Assembly (NCBI RefSeq): GCF_009826895.1
Contig: NZ_WUMV01000003.1
Coordinates: 434,001-498,000, forward strand
Origin: Stappia sediminis
GTDB lineage: Bacteria > Pseudomonadota > Alphaproteobacteria > Rhizobiales > Stappiaceae
Length of the DNA stretch: 64,000 nucleotides
Reading direction: 5' to 3'
The notes under the pieces were generated by a model. It ran no database searches, was not told the DNA's origin, and saw only the letters and a program-made list of their open reading frames with translations. Of this stretch, positions 49,715-59,367 are shown in pieces. Position 1 is the first letter of the stretch; every line of letters starts with the position of its first letter. The translations under genes and the position numbers were made by a program.

Positions 49715-51004
49715 ATGACGGAAAACTGGCTGGAATCGCTTCTCACCGAAGTCCGCTTCTATTTTACGCGGTTGAACGAGCGGCTCTGGGTCAGGCCGTT
49801 GACGTATTGCCTTTCGGCGGTCGCCTGCGTGCTGCTTGCCCGTTTCGCCGATCTCAAGGGCGCGGATTGGCCGACGCCTTCCGTCGAACCGGAAATGGTC
49901 GAAAAGCTCCTGACCATCCTGTCCACCTCCATGCTGGCGGTGGCGACCTTCGCCGTTTCCTCCATGGTCGCCGCCTATGCCTCGGCAAGCACTTCGGCCA
50001 CGCCGCGCGCCTTCTCCGTGGTCGTGGCGGATGACGTATCCAAGACGGCGCTTTCAAGCTTCATCGGCGCATTCATCTTCTCTGTCGTCGGCGTGATCGC
50101 CGTGAAGACGGGTTACTTCGGGCGTTCCGGTCTGTTCGTGCTTTTCCTCATGACGCTCAGCCTGTTCGCCTGGGTGGTGCTTACCTTCATTCGCTGGGTG
50201 GACAGGATCGCGCGCCTTGGCCGCATGGGTCACACGATCCGGAAGGTCGAGGGAGCGACAAGTGCCGCGCTCAACTTCTGGGGCGACAATCCGAACCTTG
50301 GCGGCGTGCCGGCACAAGATCGTGCCTACCCCGGCGAGCCCGTGACGATCGGGCGGATCGGCTTTGTCCAGATGGTCGACATGCCCGCCCTGCAGGAATT
50401 CGCGGAAACGCATGACGCCACAATCACCGTCGCAAGCCTGCCTGGAACCTTCATGACGCGAGAGCGCCCGGCTGCTTTCGTCCGCTTCAACAAGGAGATG
50501 GAAGAAACGCCCGGCACGGATGAAATCGGAGAAGCGTTCATCACCGGGGATGAACGAACCTTTACGGCCGATCCGCGTTTCGGGTTCGTGGTGCTTTCGG
50601 AGATTTCGAGCCGTGCGATGTCGCCGGCTGTGAACGACCCCGGAACGGCAATCGAGGTGATCGGCAGTATCACGCGCCTTTTGAGCGACTGGGCCGGACG
50701 CAGGCGCGAGGAAAGGCCGAAACCGCAGTTCGACAGGGTGTTTGCGCCAAATGTTTCGGTGTCCGCGCTCTTCGACGATGCCTTCATGGCGATTTCGCGC
50801 GACGGTGCGGGCTTCATCGAAGTGGGCCTCAAGCTCCAGCGCGCATTTGCGGCACTCGATGCGACGGACGACGAAGCCGTGCGGCGCGAAGTGCGCCTGC
50901 ACGCAGCGGAGGCTGCCAAACGAGCGGAAAAGGCTCTTGCCTACGAGAGCGACCGGGTACGCCTGAAGGCAGCCATGATGGCCGGCCCTTCGCCCGATCA
51001 ATAA
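49715..51004 (+). CDS. DUF2254 membrane protein
   Basis: The ATG at 49715 gives 429 residues. Four membrane segments lie in the first half (about residues 28-48, 68-95, 115-138 and 145-168). The cytoplasmic or periplasmic second half has the conserved DPRFGFVVLSEISSRAMSPAVNDPGTA typical of DUF2254. Function unknown; a channel-like role is only a guess. Its last bases overlap the 3' end of the convergent VOC gene by seven bases. Confidence 0.9.
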   Translation: MTENWLESLLTEVRFYFTRLNERLWVRPLTYCLSAVACVLLARFADLKGADWPTPSVEPEMVEKLLTILSTSMLAVATFAVSSMVAAYASASTSATPRAFSVVVADDVSKTALSSFIGAFIFSVVGVIAVKTGYFGRSGLFVLFLMTLSLFAWVVLTFIRWVDRIARLGRMGHTIRKVEGATSAALNFWGDNPNLGGVPAQDRAYPGEPVTIGRIGFVQMVDMPALQEFAETHDATITVASLPGTFMTRERPAAFVRFNKEMEETPGTDEIGEAFITGDERTFTADPRFGFVVLSEISSRAMSPAVNDPGTAIEVIGSITRLLSDWAGRRREERPKPQFDRVFAPNVSVSALFDDAFMAISRDGAGFIEVGLKLQRAFAALDATDDEAVRREVRLHAAEAAKRAEKALAYESDRVRLKAAMMAGPSPDQ

Positions 51005-51579
51005 GGCTGTTTCGGGCCCCGGTCGTCCGACAGAGACTCCTGCGAGCGCTTGACGAGGTCCTCGATCGCATCGGCCAGATGCACATCCGATATCGCCATA
51101 TCGCCGCGCGCCACGCGGATGCGATGGGCCTCCAGAAGGACCTGGGCGTGCGTGAAGCCCACCGGCGGCTCGAACTTGTAGGAGGCAAGTTCGAGAAGAT
51201 GGCCGAGCGGATCGCGGAAATAGATCGAATCCATGAAGCCCCGGTCCTTGTGGCCGGAATTCGGGATGCCGCGCTCCTCAAGCCGCCTTTCCACCTGGGT
51301 GAAGGTGGCGCGCGATACGGAAAAGGCGATGTGGTGTACCGTGCCCGGCGCATTCGGATTGGGTGAGGAGTCCTTCTTGCGCGCTTCGTCGGTGAAGATC
51401 GTAATGAGGCGTCCGTCGCCCGGATCGAAATAGAGGTGGTTTACGTCGTGATCGTCGAGGTTCGGCTGCTCGAAGACGAAGGGCATGCCGAGCACGCCCT
51501 CCCAGAAGTCGATCGATGTTTGCCGGTCCGCCCCGTTCAGCGTGATGTGGTGCACGCCTTGTGTCTGGATCTTCTGCAT
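50998..51579 (-). CDS. VOC-family (glyoxalase/dioxygenase fold) protein
   Basis: The ATG at 51579 (MQKIQTQGVHHITL) gives 193 residues. Two betaalphabetabetabeta modules carry the metal ligands: the early His in GVHHITLNG, the second His in GTVHHIAFSV and the Glu in DPLGHLLELASY. The segment with WEGVLGMPF and NLDDHDVNHLYFDPGDG suggests a ring-cleavage dioxygenase-like or glyoxalase-like enzyme. The substrate is unknown. Confidence 0.88.
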   Translation of the reverse strand: MQKIQTQGVHHITLNGADRQTSIDFWEGVLGMPFVFEQPNLDDHDVNHLYFDPGDGRLITIFTDEARKKDSSPNPNAPGTVHHIAFSVSRATFTQVERRLEERGIPNSGHKDRGFMDSIYFRDPLGHLLELASYKFEPPVGFTHAQVLLEAHRIRVARGDMAISDVHLADAIEDLVKRSQESLSDDRGPKQPY

Positions 51580-51719
51580 GGTCATGCCCTTGCCGCATTT
51601 CAATCGGGAGCCATGTTAGGACGGGTTCGGATCGGGGTCGAGTGTCGGTTCAAAGGACGCTACAAAGGTGGTTTCCGGTTTCTGGCTTACTTCGATAACC
51701 GGGCCGAAATGGAGACCAC

Positions 51720-52364
51720 ATGCTGGACGGACCGCGCTTATCTCCGCTCTCCGGCGAGCCTGCGAAACGGCTCGTCGTCATCCTGCATGGCTACGGCGCG
51801 GACGGCGCCGACCTGATCGAACTGGGCCGCGCCTGGGCCGAAGCGCTTCCCGACGCGGCGTTCGTCGCGCCGAATGCGCCCGATGTCTGCGATATCTGGG
51901 CGGCGGGACGGCAGTGGTTTCCGTTGACCATGCGCGATCCGTCCGAATACTGGCGCGGCGTGGTGGCGGCGAGGCCCGTTCTCGACGAATTCATCGATGC
52001 CGAGCTTGCCCGCCACGGCCTGAGCGAGGCCGAGACCGCGCTCGTCGGCTTCTCCCAGGGCGCGATGATGGCCCTTCACGCCGGGCTTCGTCGCAAGAAG
52101 TGCCTGGCCGGGATCGCAGCCTATTCGGGGTTGCTGGCGGGGCCTGAGTTCGTGGCGGAAGAGGCCGCCAGCCGGCCGCCGATCCTGCTGGTGCACGGCG
52201 AGAAGGACGATGTCGTTCCTCCCTTTCACCGTGGCAATGCGCAGGCGGCGCTTGAAGATGCCGGTTTCGAGGTCGCAAGCCACGGCATCGAAGGGCTGGG
52301 CCACGGCATCGATCCGACGGGCACGCAACTGGGCGCGGCCTTCCTGCGGCGGGTGCTTGCCTGA
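51720..52364 (+). CDS. Alpha/beta hydrolase, carboxylesterase/phospholipase type
   Basis: This 214-residue protein resembles the small bacterial carboxylesterases and lysophospholipase-like proteins. It has the oxyanion segment VILHGYGADGADL, the nucleophile GFSQGA, the Asp in HGEKDDVVPP and the His in GLGHGID. There is no signal peptide, so it is cytoplasmic. The natural ester is not known. It ends three bases before the convergent endonuclease-like gene. Confidence 0.92.
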   Translation: MLDGPRLSPLSGEPAKRLVVILHGYGADGADLIELGRAWAEALPDAAFVAPNAPDVCDIWAAGRQWFPLTMRDPSEYWRGVVAARPVLDEFIDAELARHGLSEAETALVGFSQGAMMALHAGLRRKKCLAGIAAYSGLLAGPEFVAEEAASRPPILLVHGEKDDVVPPFHRGNAQAALEDAGFEVASHGIEGLGHGIDPTGTQLGAAFLRRVLA

Positions 52365-52367
52365 GCG

Positions 52368-53345
52368 CTATGAGCCTCCGGAATTGAGATCGAACTCGGC
52401 AACGACCGGGGCATGGTAGGAGCCGACCGTGCTTTCGCTGTCCGCTTCATCCTCAAGCCGCGCGTTGAGCACGCGGACCGTGCCGGCGGTTTCCGCAAGC
52501 CTGGGGCTTGCGAGAATATGATCGAGCATCCGCCCGCGCCCGTGATGGAGCACGCTGTGGCGCAGGCGCTTGTCGATATCGCGGTCCAGGAGGCGCATGT
52601 GGCGATGCCGAAGCGCCGGATTTCCGGTTTCCTCCGGATCGGCCGCGATGATCCTGAGCGCCGGCTCGACCCCGCCTGCGTTGAAGTCTCCGGCGGCAAA
52701 GATCAGCGGGTCGTCCTCGGCATCGAAAACCGCATCTATCGCAAGCCGGAGTTCCAGGGCCTGGGCGATACGCTTCATCGAGGCGAGGAACAGGCCCTCC
52801 GCCCAGGCGGGGGCGGTGTTCCAGGCATGGGCGCTTGCCTTGCCGCCGGGAATCGGTGCTGCGATGGGCGCGCGCATGTGAACGCTGAAGAGATGCAGCT
52901 TCCGCCCGTCCGGCAGGCGTGCCGCCGTTTGCAGGATCGGCCGGTCGAAGGAAAACGGTTCGCGCCCGGGCAAAGCGGGGGTGGCCTGGACGGGGCGCCA
53001 GAGCGGGGGGTCGACCCTTTGCCACCAGAGCGATTGCGCGGCTTCCAGAGGATGGCGCGAGACTATTACGATGCTGTGCCGGTCCGCCGGGCCCTTGCCG
53101 TCGGCGCGCAGGCTCCAGACCCTGTGGAAGGTCTCGTAGCGCGTGCCCTTCAGCAGTGCGTCGAGCGCGGTGAAGGCGCGAATGTCCTGCCCGTCCACAT
53201 GCTGGGCGTTCACTTCCTGAAGGCAGAGGATGTCGGCCTCAAGCGCCTCCAGCTGCGGACGAAGGGCCGCGATGCGTGGGGCAAGCTCTTCCGGTTCCAG
53301 CTTTTCGGAGCCGAAGGATTCCAGGTTGAAAGTGGCTGCCCGCAT
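52368..53345 (-). CDS. Endonuclease/exonuclease/phosphatase-family protein
   Basis: The ATG at 53345 (MRAATFNLESFG) gives 325 residues. Longer frames start in low-quality sequence. The fold is marked by ILCLQEVNAQ (metal Glu), SIVIVSRHPL, FSVHMRAP, AAGDFNAGG and the C-terminal YHAPVVAEFDL with the catalytic His. Members cut phosphodiesters in nucleic acids or inositol phosphates. The substrate is not known. It is divergent from the YchJ-like gene. Confidence 0.9.
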   Translation of the reverse strand: MRAATFNLESFGSEKLEPEELAPRIAALRPQLEALEADILCLQEVNAQHVDGQDIRAFTALDALLKGTRYETFHRVWSLRADGKGPADRHSIVIVSRHPLEAAQSLWWQRVDPPLWRPVQATPALPGREPFSFDRPILQTAARLPDGRKLHLFSVHMRAPIAAPIPGGKASAHAWNTAPAWAEGLFLASMKRIAQALELRLAIDAVFDAEDDPLIFAAGDFNAGGVEPALRIIAADPEETGNPALRHRHMRLLDRDIDKRLRHSVLHHGRGRMLDHILASPRLAETAGTVRVLNARLEDEADSESTVGSYHAPVVAEFDLNSGGS

Positions 53346-53419
53346 CTTGCCCCGCACGCCCGCGAACCGATAAATCAAACGTAGCTTAAAGCCATGATAG
53401 CAAATCGGAAGCATTCGGC

Positions 53420-53818
53420 ATGCCTGATCCCTGCCCCTGCGGCTCGAAACGCGATTACGACGCCTGCTGCGGGCGCTTTCATTCAGGCGAAGGCGTGCCC
53501 GAAACGGCGGAAGAGCTGATGCGCTCGCGATATTCTGCCTATGTGCGCCGGGAGATGGACTATCTGGAAGAAACGCTGTGGCCCGCGAAGCGGCGGCATT
53601 TCGACAAGCAGGCGGCCGAGCGCTGGGCAACCGAGAGCGCATGGGTGGGGCTTTCGGTCCTGAAATCGGAGGCCGGGGGTAAGGACGACGCAAGGGGTAC
53701 GGTGCTTTTCATCGCCCGCTTTTTTGCCGGCGGCGACATGCACGAACACCGAGAACTCAGCCTTTTCCGAAAGAAAAGCGGGCGCTGGTACTACGTCGAG
53801 GGCCTGCCGGAAAGCTGA
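53420..53818 (+). CDS. YchJ-family protein with SEC-C-like N-terminus
   Basis: This 132-residue protein starts with the metal-binding motif PCPCGSKRDYDACCGRFH (SEC-C-like). An NTF2-like domain follows with AEELMRSRYSAYVRREMDYLEETL and a C-terminal GRWYYVEG, as in YchJ. The four Cys residues probably bind zinc. Function unknown. It converges with the Lrp-type regulator. Confidence 0.92.
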   Translation: MPDPCPCGSKRDYDACCGRFHSGEGVPETAEELMRSRYSAYVRREMDYLEETLWPAKRRHFDKQAAERWATESAWVGLSVLKSEAGGKDDARGTVLFIARFFAGGDMHEHRELSLFRKKSGRWYYVEGLPES

Positions 53819-53837
53819 CTGAGACAGGACGGTGTGT

Positions 53838-54299
53838 TCAATCGATCGGGAAGGGACGCTGTTCCTCTATCGCTTCCATGGCGAAATAGGATGTAACGGA
53901 ATCAAGTTCCACGCCCGAGATCAGGCGCCGGTAGACCGCGTCGTAGCCTGCCATATCCTCCGCCACGACCTTCAGCAGATAGTCGTAGTCGCCGCCGATC
54001 CGGTAGAAGTCGATCACTTCCGGGATCGATGACACGTGCCGGCGGAATTCCGTCAGCCACTCGATGGAGTGGTGGCGCGTCCTCACCATGACGAAGACGA
54101 CGAGACCGAGACCGAGCTTGTCCCGGTCAAGGCGCGTGGTCTGGCCGAGGATGATGCCGTCGCGCTTCAGCGCTTGGATGCGGTTCCAGCAGGCGTTGGC
54201 GGAAAGGTTCACCTTCTCGGCGATTTCGCGCTGCGTGAGCGATCCGTCCCGCTGCAGCAGGCGCAGGATCGCCTTGTTGAATTGATCGAACAAATCCAT
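53838..54299 (-). CDS. Lrp/AsnC-family transcriptional regulator
   Basis: This 153-residue protein has an N-terminal winged helix (about 1-60, REIAEKVNLSANACWNRIQALKRDGII) and a C-terminal AsnC/RAM ligand-binding domain (VIDFYRIGGDYDYLLKVVAEDM). Such regulators form octamers and sense amino acids. It is divergent from the class-V aminotransferase gene, with a 113-base AT-rich gap, so it probably controls that gene and itself. Confidence 0.94.
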   Translation of the reverse strand: MDLFDQFNKAILRLLQRDGSLTQREIAEKVNLSANACWNRIQALKRDGIILGQTTRLDRDKLGLGLVVFVMVRTRHHSIEWLTEFRRHVSSIPEVIDFYRIGGDYDYLLKVVAEDMAGYDAVYRRLISGVELDSVTSYFAMEAIEEQRPFPID

Positions 54300-54412
54300 A
54301 TTCCGTCGAATAGATTCACATGTTTCAGCGTAATTGATCTAAAAATGTAAAATCAATCCCACGCTGTTTCGCATAGCCTGATCCTGGCAATTCGATGACA
54401 GGACGGTCGAAA

Positions 54413-55858
54413 ATGGATCTGGCAGGCTTTCGCTCTTCACTTGATGCAGATGACGTCGTCGCAAGGCTGCGACGCGGCCTTATCGGCGAAGGCGTGCCCG
54501 TGCCCGGCCCCTTCGGCGAACATCCCCTCGTATATGCGGATTATACGGCGTCGGGCCGCGCTCTTCGGCCGGTGGAGGATTTCATCGCCGAACATGTGCT
54601 GCCATATTATGCCAACAGCCATACGGAAGCCTCCTTCTGCGGCGCGAGGATGACGGCGCTGAGAGACGAGGCGCGCAGCATTATCGCCAAGGCCGTCAAT
54701 GCCGGACCGGGCGAAACGGTGATCTTCACCGGTGCAGGTGCGACGAGTGCGGTCAACCGCCTGGTCTCTTTGCTGGCGTTCGACGGCTCACGGGCGATCC
54801 GCCCGCTGGTACTGATCGGGCCCTACGAGCACCATTCGAATATCCTGCCATGGCGGGAATCCCGTGCCGAGGTCGTCGAAATTCCGGAAGCGGACGGCGG
54901 CGGCCCCGATCTGGTCGAGCTGGAACTCATGCTCGTGCGCCAACCGGCCGAGCGCCTCGTGATCGGCGCGTTTTCGGCTGCTTCCAACGTGACGGGCATC
55001 AAGGCCGACGTGGACGCCGTCACCGCGCTCCTGAAGCGCTATGGCGCCCTTGCCGTCTGGGACTACGCAGGCGGCGGGCCGTATCTGCCGATCGACATGA
55101 ACCCCGGTGAGGGGCTTGAAAAGGATGCGGTATTTCTTTCGCCGCACAAGTTTCCGGGTGGACCGGGCGCCTCCGGAGTGCTGATCGTACGAAACACCGC
55201 AGTCAGCCGGTCGCGCCCGACATGGCCGGGCGGCGGCACCGTCTCGTTCGTTTCGCCATGGGGGCATGACTACGCAGGCTCGCTTGCTGCGCGCGAGGAA
55301 GCGGGCACACCCAATGTCATCGGCGATATCCGCGCCGCGCTCGCCTTCATTGTGAAGGATGCCGTCGGCGAGGATTTCATCGCCCGGCGTGACAGCGAAC
55401 TGGCCGAACGCGCGTTCGCCGCGTGGAAAGGCCACCCTTGCATCGAGATACTGGCCTCGGACCGGCGCGACCGTCTGCCGATCTTTTCGCTCCGTCTGTT
55501 TGAGGAAAACGGCCAGCCGATCCATCAGCAGCTTGCGACGCGCATGCTGAGCGACCTGTTCGGCATCCAGGCGCGTGGCGGCTGCGCCTGCGCGGGGCCC
55601 TACGCTCATCGCCTGCTCGGCATCGGCCGCGAGGCGTCGGATGTGATGCGGGAGGCCATCCTTTCAGGTCGCGAGATCGAGAAGCCGGGCTGGTGCCGGC
55701 TTAATTTCGGCTATCTGATCGACGATGAAACCGTCGATTTCATTCTGCGCTCTGTCACCGAATTGACCAGAGTGGCAGGAGAATACTGGCCGTATTATCG
55801 CTGTGACGAGGCCACTGCCCGCTTTCGGCACGAGAACGAAGCCGAGGCGATTGCCTAG
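54413..55858 (+). CDS. Aminotransferase class V-fold PLP enzyme
   Basis: The ATG at 54413 (MDLAGF) gives 481 residues. The ATG at 54395 would add six. The PLP Lys246 sits in SPHKFPGGPGASG. WDYAGGGPYLP carries the Asp that contacts the pyridine nitrogen, and HHSNILPWRE the stacking His. A Cys-rich loop RGGCACAGPYAHRLLGI resembles the substrate loop of cysteine desulfurases, but the family is broad. The Lrp-type neighbour suggests an amino acid substrate. The last four bases overlap the convergent helicase gene. Confidence 0.9.
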   Translation: MDLAGFRSSLDADDVVARLRRGLIGEGVPVPGPFGEHPLVYADYTASGRALRPVEDFIAEHVLPYYANSHTEASFCGARMTALRDEARSIIAKAVNAGPGETVIFTGAGATSAVNRLVSLLAFDGSRAIRPLVLIGPYEHHSNILPWRESRAEVVEIPEADGGGPDLVELELMLVRQPAERLVIGAFSAASNVTGIKADVDAVTALLKRYGALAVWDYAGGGPYLPIDMNPGEGLEKDAVFLSPHKFPGGPGASGVLIVRNTAVSRSRPTWPGGGTVSFVSPWGHDYAGSLAAREEAGTPNVIGDIRAALAFIVKDAVGEDFIARRDSELAERAFAAWKGHPCIEILASDRRDRLPIFSLRLFEENGQPIHQQLATRMLSDLFGIQARGGCACAGPYAHRLLGIGREASDVMREAILSGREIEKPGWCRLNFGYLIDDETVDFILRSVTELTRVAGEYWPYYRCDEATARFRHENEAEAIA

Positions 55859-57654
55859 TCGTTCGCGGGCTTCTTCCGGCGGGGTTTGGCCTTGAATTTC
55901 CTGGCGGAAGGTTTTCCGGATGTTCTCTCCTGCCCGGCTGGCTTGCGACCCTTCGGCTTCCCGTGTCCGGCGCGGCCACGGGAAGGTGTGTGCTCGCCCT
56001 CGTCGGAAAGGGTGATCTTCACGTTCTTCTCGCCCGTGCCGTTCACGACGATGGTCTGCCAGAACCGGTCTGCCGCCTCGGGCGATATCTCCACACGCGT
56101 ATCCGCCTCGTTGATGCGGATCGTGCCTACGTCTCGCTTGGTAACGTGTCCGGCACGGCAGATCATCGGCAACAGCCAGCGCGGATCGGCGCGGTGCTTG
56201 CGGCCGAGCGATACACGAAACCACACGCCGCCCTCGAAATTGGGCTGGCGCTGTGCGCCATCCCCCTTGGATCCCTGTCCAGCGGCCCTGTCCGGCCGGT
56301 CCTTGCCGCGCCGGCGCTCGCCTTCCTCCCGCCTGGCGGGAACGGCCTCGATAAGATCCTCCGGCGTCGGGTAGCGCGCTTGAAGAAGACGCAGGTAGGC
56401 GCTGGCGATTTTCTCCGCGCCATGCTTTTCCAAAAGCTCGGCGGCGAGAGAGGCGTCCTCTTCGCCGGTTTCTCCGATCAGCGAAGGATCGTCCAGGATA
56501 CGAGCCCTGTCGCGGACGCGAATATCGTCCGCCGTCGGGGTCTGTGTCCAGTTCACTTCCACGCCTGCGCCGCCAAACAGCCGCTCCGCGCCGCGCCGCC
56601 GGGTATAGGGCACGATGACCGCGCTGACGCCCTTGCGGCCCGCACGCCCGGTTCGTCCGCTCCTGTGAAGGAGTGCCGCGCGCCCTGTCGGCAAATCGGC
56701 GTGGATCACCAGATCGAGGTTCGGCAGGTCCAGACCCCGGGCGGCGACATCGGTCGCGACGCAAACGCGGGCCCGCCGGTCGCGCATCGCCTGAAGGGCA
56801 TGGGTACGCTCGCTCTGGCTCAGTTCTCCCGACAGCGAGACGACGGAAAAACCGCGATTGGCGAGCCGCGCGGAAAGATGCTTCACCGCCTCGCGCGTTG
56901 CGCAGAAAATGATGGTGCTTTCCGCTTCATGGAAGCGCAGCACGTTGACGATGGCGTTTTCGCGATCCACCGGCGCGACCGGATAGGCCCGATAGTCGAT
57001 ATCGCCATGCGGAGCTTGCTCCTCGATCGTCGACAGCCTCAGCGCATCCTTCTGGAAACGCTTGGCGAGCTGCACGATCGGGCGCGGGACGGTCGCGGAA
57101 AACAGCAGTGTCCTGCGGTTGTCGGGCGCTGCGTCGAGAATGAATTCGAGGTCTTCGCGAAATCCGAGGTCGAGCATCTCGTCGGCCTCGTCCAGGACGA
57201 CGACGCGAAGGGCGGAAAGATCCAGATAGCCGCGCTCGACATGATCGCGCAGGCGCCCGGGTGTGCCGACGACGATATGCGCGCCTTGCGCCAACGCGCG
57301 CCGCTCCTTGCGCATGTCCATGCCGCCAACGCAGGTGGATATCCTGGCGCCCGTCCCGGCGTAAAGCCATTCGAACTCGCGCGCGACCTGAAGTGCCAGT
57401 TCGCGGGTCGGCGCAATCGCCAGGGCCAGCGGCTCCCCGGCGCCGGAAAAGCTTTCTTCCCGCCCGAGCAGGGTAGGAGCGATCGCAAGCCCGAAGGCCA
57501 CCGTCTTGCCCGAGCCGGTTTGCGCGGAGACGAGCAGATCGGCGTCCGGCGTCTCTATCTCGAGGACCGCGGCCTGGATGGACGTAAGTTCGGTATAACC
57601 GCGCTTTTCAAGCGCTCTTGCGAGCGCCGGGTGAGCACCTTCGATGAGGGGCAT
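55855..57654 (-). CDS. DEAD-box ATP-dependent RNA helicase
   Basis: This 599-residue protein has helicase motifs in order: Q motif near residue 26, AQTGSGKT at 44-51, PTRELA, TPGR, DEADE, FSATV and the C-terminal HRSGRTGRAG. A DbpA-like RNA-binding domain follows (about 485-560, DVGTIRINEADTRVEISPEAADRFW), and then a Lys/Arg-rich tail. This plan resembles DeaD/CsdA or DbpA, which act in ribosome assembly or RNA decay, often in the cold. Which one it is cannot be told here. Confidence 0.93.
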   Translation of the reverse strand: MPLIEGAHPALARALEKRGYTELTSIQAAVLEIETPDADLLVSAQTGSGKTVAFGLAIAPTLLGREESFSGAGEPLALAIAPTRELALQVAREFEWLYAGTGARISTCVGGMDMRKERRALAQGAHIVVGTPGRLRDHVERGYLDLSALRVVVLDEADEMLDLGFREDLEFILDAAPDNRRTLLFSATVPRPIVQLAKRFQKDALRLSTIEEQAPHGDIDYRAYPVAPVDRENAIVNVLRFHEAESTIIFCATREAVKHLSARLANRGFSVVSLSGELSQSERTHALQAMRDRRARVCVATDVAARGLDLPNLDLVIHADLPTGRAALLHRSGRTGRAGRKGVSAVIVPYTRRRGAERLFGGAGVEVNWTQTPTADDIRVRDRARILDDPSLIGETGEEDASLAAELLEKHGAEKIASAYLRLLQARYPTPEDLIEAVPARREEGERRRGKDRPDRAAGQGSKGDGAQRQPNFEGGVWFRVSLGRKHRADPRWLLPMICRAGHVTKRDVGTIRINEADTRVEISPEAADRFWQTIVVNGTGEKNVKITLSDEGEHTPSRGRAGHGKPKGRKPAGQERTSGKPSARKFKAKPRRKKPAND

Positions 57655-57879
57655 CGTCTTTCGCTTTCAGGAAACGTTATGCGTGCAAGGTTTGCATCGG
57701 CGCAGATGATATTCGAGTGGCTCATCGCTCCAATGTGGAGCGCCGCCCGGAAGACCGCTTTGCCAGCCCGGATATTCCGGCATGATGCCTTGGCTTCTAT
57801 CGGTTGTGGGCGGAAGCGTCAATGACGCGTCGGCGCCGGGGACCGGGCAACCGCCGGGAGGTTTTCAGCGTTTGGCAAG

Positions 57880-59361
57880 TTACGCGCCCGATGTGACGCG
57901 CGGTCGGAAGGCGACGGCCGTGAGATCGTCGAGGCGTGGCTCATTGCGCGCATAGTCGTTGAGCCGCTCTTCCAGGGCGTTCAGGATTTCCTCAAGGCTC
58001 TGCGTGGCGTGCGTTTCGATCAGCCTCATCGCCTGCCGATAACCGAAAGCGATGCGCTTTTTCCCGCCGATCTGGTCGGTCATGCCGTCGCTCATCAGAA
58101 AGAGGGTGGAGTTCGCGTCGACAGGGAATGTCCTTTCGGTGAAGCGGGGCGATTTCGGCGTGTCGGGATAGCCGAGGCTGATCTTGTCGCCCTTGATCCG
58201 CTCGACCTTTCCCTCCTTTAGAACAAGAAGGGAAAGCCGCGCGCCGGCGAAGGTCGCCTTTCCGGTGCCGGAATCGATCTGGCAGATCGCGGCGTCCATT
58301 CCGTCGTTCGATGAGGCTTCCTCGGTATCCTGGTTGAGGAGACCCCGTGTAAGGTCGCTCAGCATGGTCAGGATCGCGCCTGGGGTCAGGCTCTCGTTTT
58401 CGGTGAAGATGCGTTCGATCGTGGCGATGGCGAGCATCGTCATGAACCCGCCCGGAACGCCGTGGCCCGTGCAATCCAGGAGCGCCACGGTAGTGCGTTC
58501 CCCGCTGGAAAAGACCCAGTAGATGTCGCCGCCGACGAGGTCGCGCGGCTGCCAGAGCACGGCGGCCTCGCTGAAGGCCTCCGAAACCTGTTCCTGCGTG
58601 GGCAAGAGGCCCTGCTGGATGCGCGTGGCATAGGTCACGCTGTCCAATATGGCCTTGTGTGCTTCGCGGATTTCGCTCACCCGCTCGACCTCGCGGTCGA
58701 GCATCATGTTGTAGCTCGCGACCACCTTGCCGATTTCGTCTTCGGCGCGATAGTCGACCTTTTGCGGGTCGCCGAAGCGCTCGAACTTCTCGATTGCCCC
58801 CAGCATGAGCGAAAGCGGGCGATTGATGAACCAGAGGAAGGCGGCCACGCCCGCGAACGTCAGCGCAAGCCCGCCCGCGACACCGAGCGCCACCAGAACG
58901 AGGAATTCGTAGAGCAGATCCATCGCCAGCTTGTCGGGATCGATCCTGACGTGCATCCGCGCGTCCTTGCCGACGATGGGAAGGGGAACATCGAGCGTTC
59001 TGCCAAGCTTTTTGATGCGGGAGCAACCGACGACGGGCCATGATGCCGCCGGCGTGTCGGTGTTCGCGGTATAAAGATCGGCGCAGATGACATAGTAGAA
59101 AGCGGCGAAGACCGACAGCAATTCGCGCGCGTCCGCCGCCTCGCCCCTTTGCGCAAGCGCGGCGGCGGGACCTGCGACGCGGTTCGAAATCGTGGCGATT
59201 TCGGCCGCCACCTCGCCGGTCTGTTCCGCCTGCCGCTGCTGATAGTAGAAGGCGAGGATCAGCGTGTTCATCGCAACGCCAATCAGGATCGTCGCCAGGA
59301 TATACTTGAAGAATATCCGTCGGCGAACGAGCCCGGTGATACCGCCCCCCAGCGTCTTCAC
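57880..59361 (-). CDS. siaA: SiaA-like membrane PP2C/SpoIIE phosphatase with HAMP domain
   Basis: This 493-residue protein has membrane helices at about 18-40 and 151-178 enclosing a periplasmic domain of about 110 residues with Cys93 and Cys113. A HAMP domain follows (about 179-232), then a SpoIIE-type PP2C domain (about 250-485). Metal-binding acids are seen in DLVGGDIYWV, LLDCTGHGVPGG and SDGMTDQ. The domain order and its neighbours (SiaB- and SiaC-like proteins) match SiaA of Pseudomonas, which dephosphorylates SiaC. It follows a small secreted protein by six bases. Confidence 0.88.
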   Translation of the reverse strand: MKTLGGGITGLVRRRIFFKYILATILIGVAMNTLILAFYYQQRQAEQTGEVAAEIATISNRVAGPAAALAQRGEAADARELLSVFAAFYYVICADLYTANTDTPAASWPVVGCSRIKKLGRTLDVPLPIVGKDARMHVRIDPDKLAMDLLYEFLVLVALGVAGGLALTFAGVAAFLWFINRPLSLMLGAIEKFERFGDPQKVDYRAEDEIGKVVASYNMMLDREVERVSEIREAHKAILDSVTYATRIQQGLLPTQEQVSEAFSEAAVLWQPRDLVGGDIYWVFSSGERTTVALLDCTGHGVPGGFMTMLAIATIERIFTENESLTPGAILTMLSDLTRGLLNQDTEEASSNDGMDAAICQIDSGTGKATFAGARLSLLVLKEGKVERIKGDKISLGYPDTPKSPRFTERTFPVDANSTLFLMSDGMTDQIGGKKRIAFGYRQAMRLIETHATQSLEEILNALEERLNDYARNEPRLDDLTAVAFRPRVTSGA

Positions 59362-59367
59362 GAGACG

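Noticed and set aside
55963-57825. 620-codon open frame on the plus strand over the helicase gene
   Set aside because: Antisense shadow. All DEAD-box motifs are on the minus strand.
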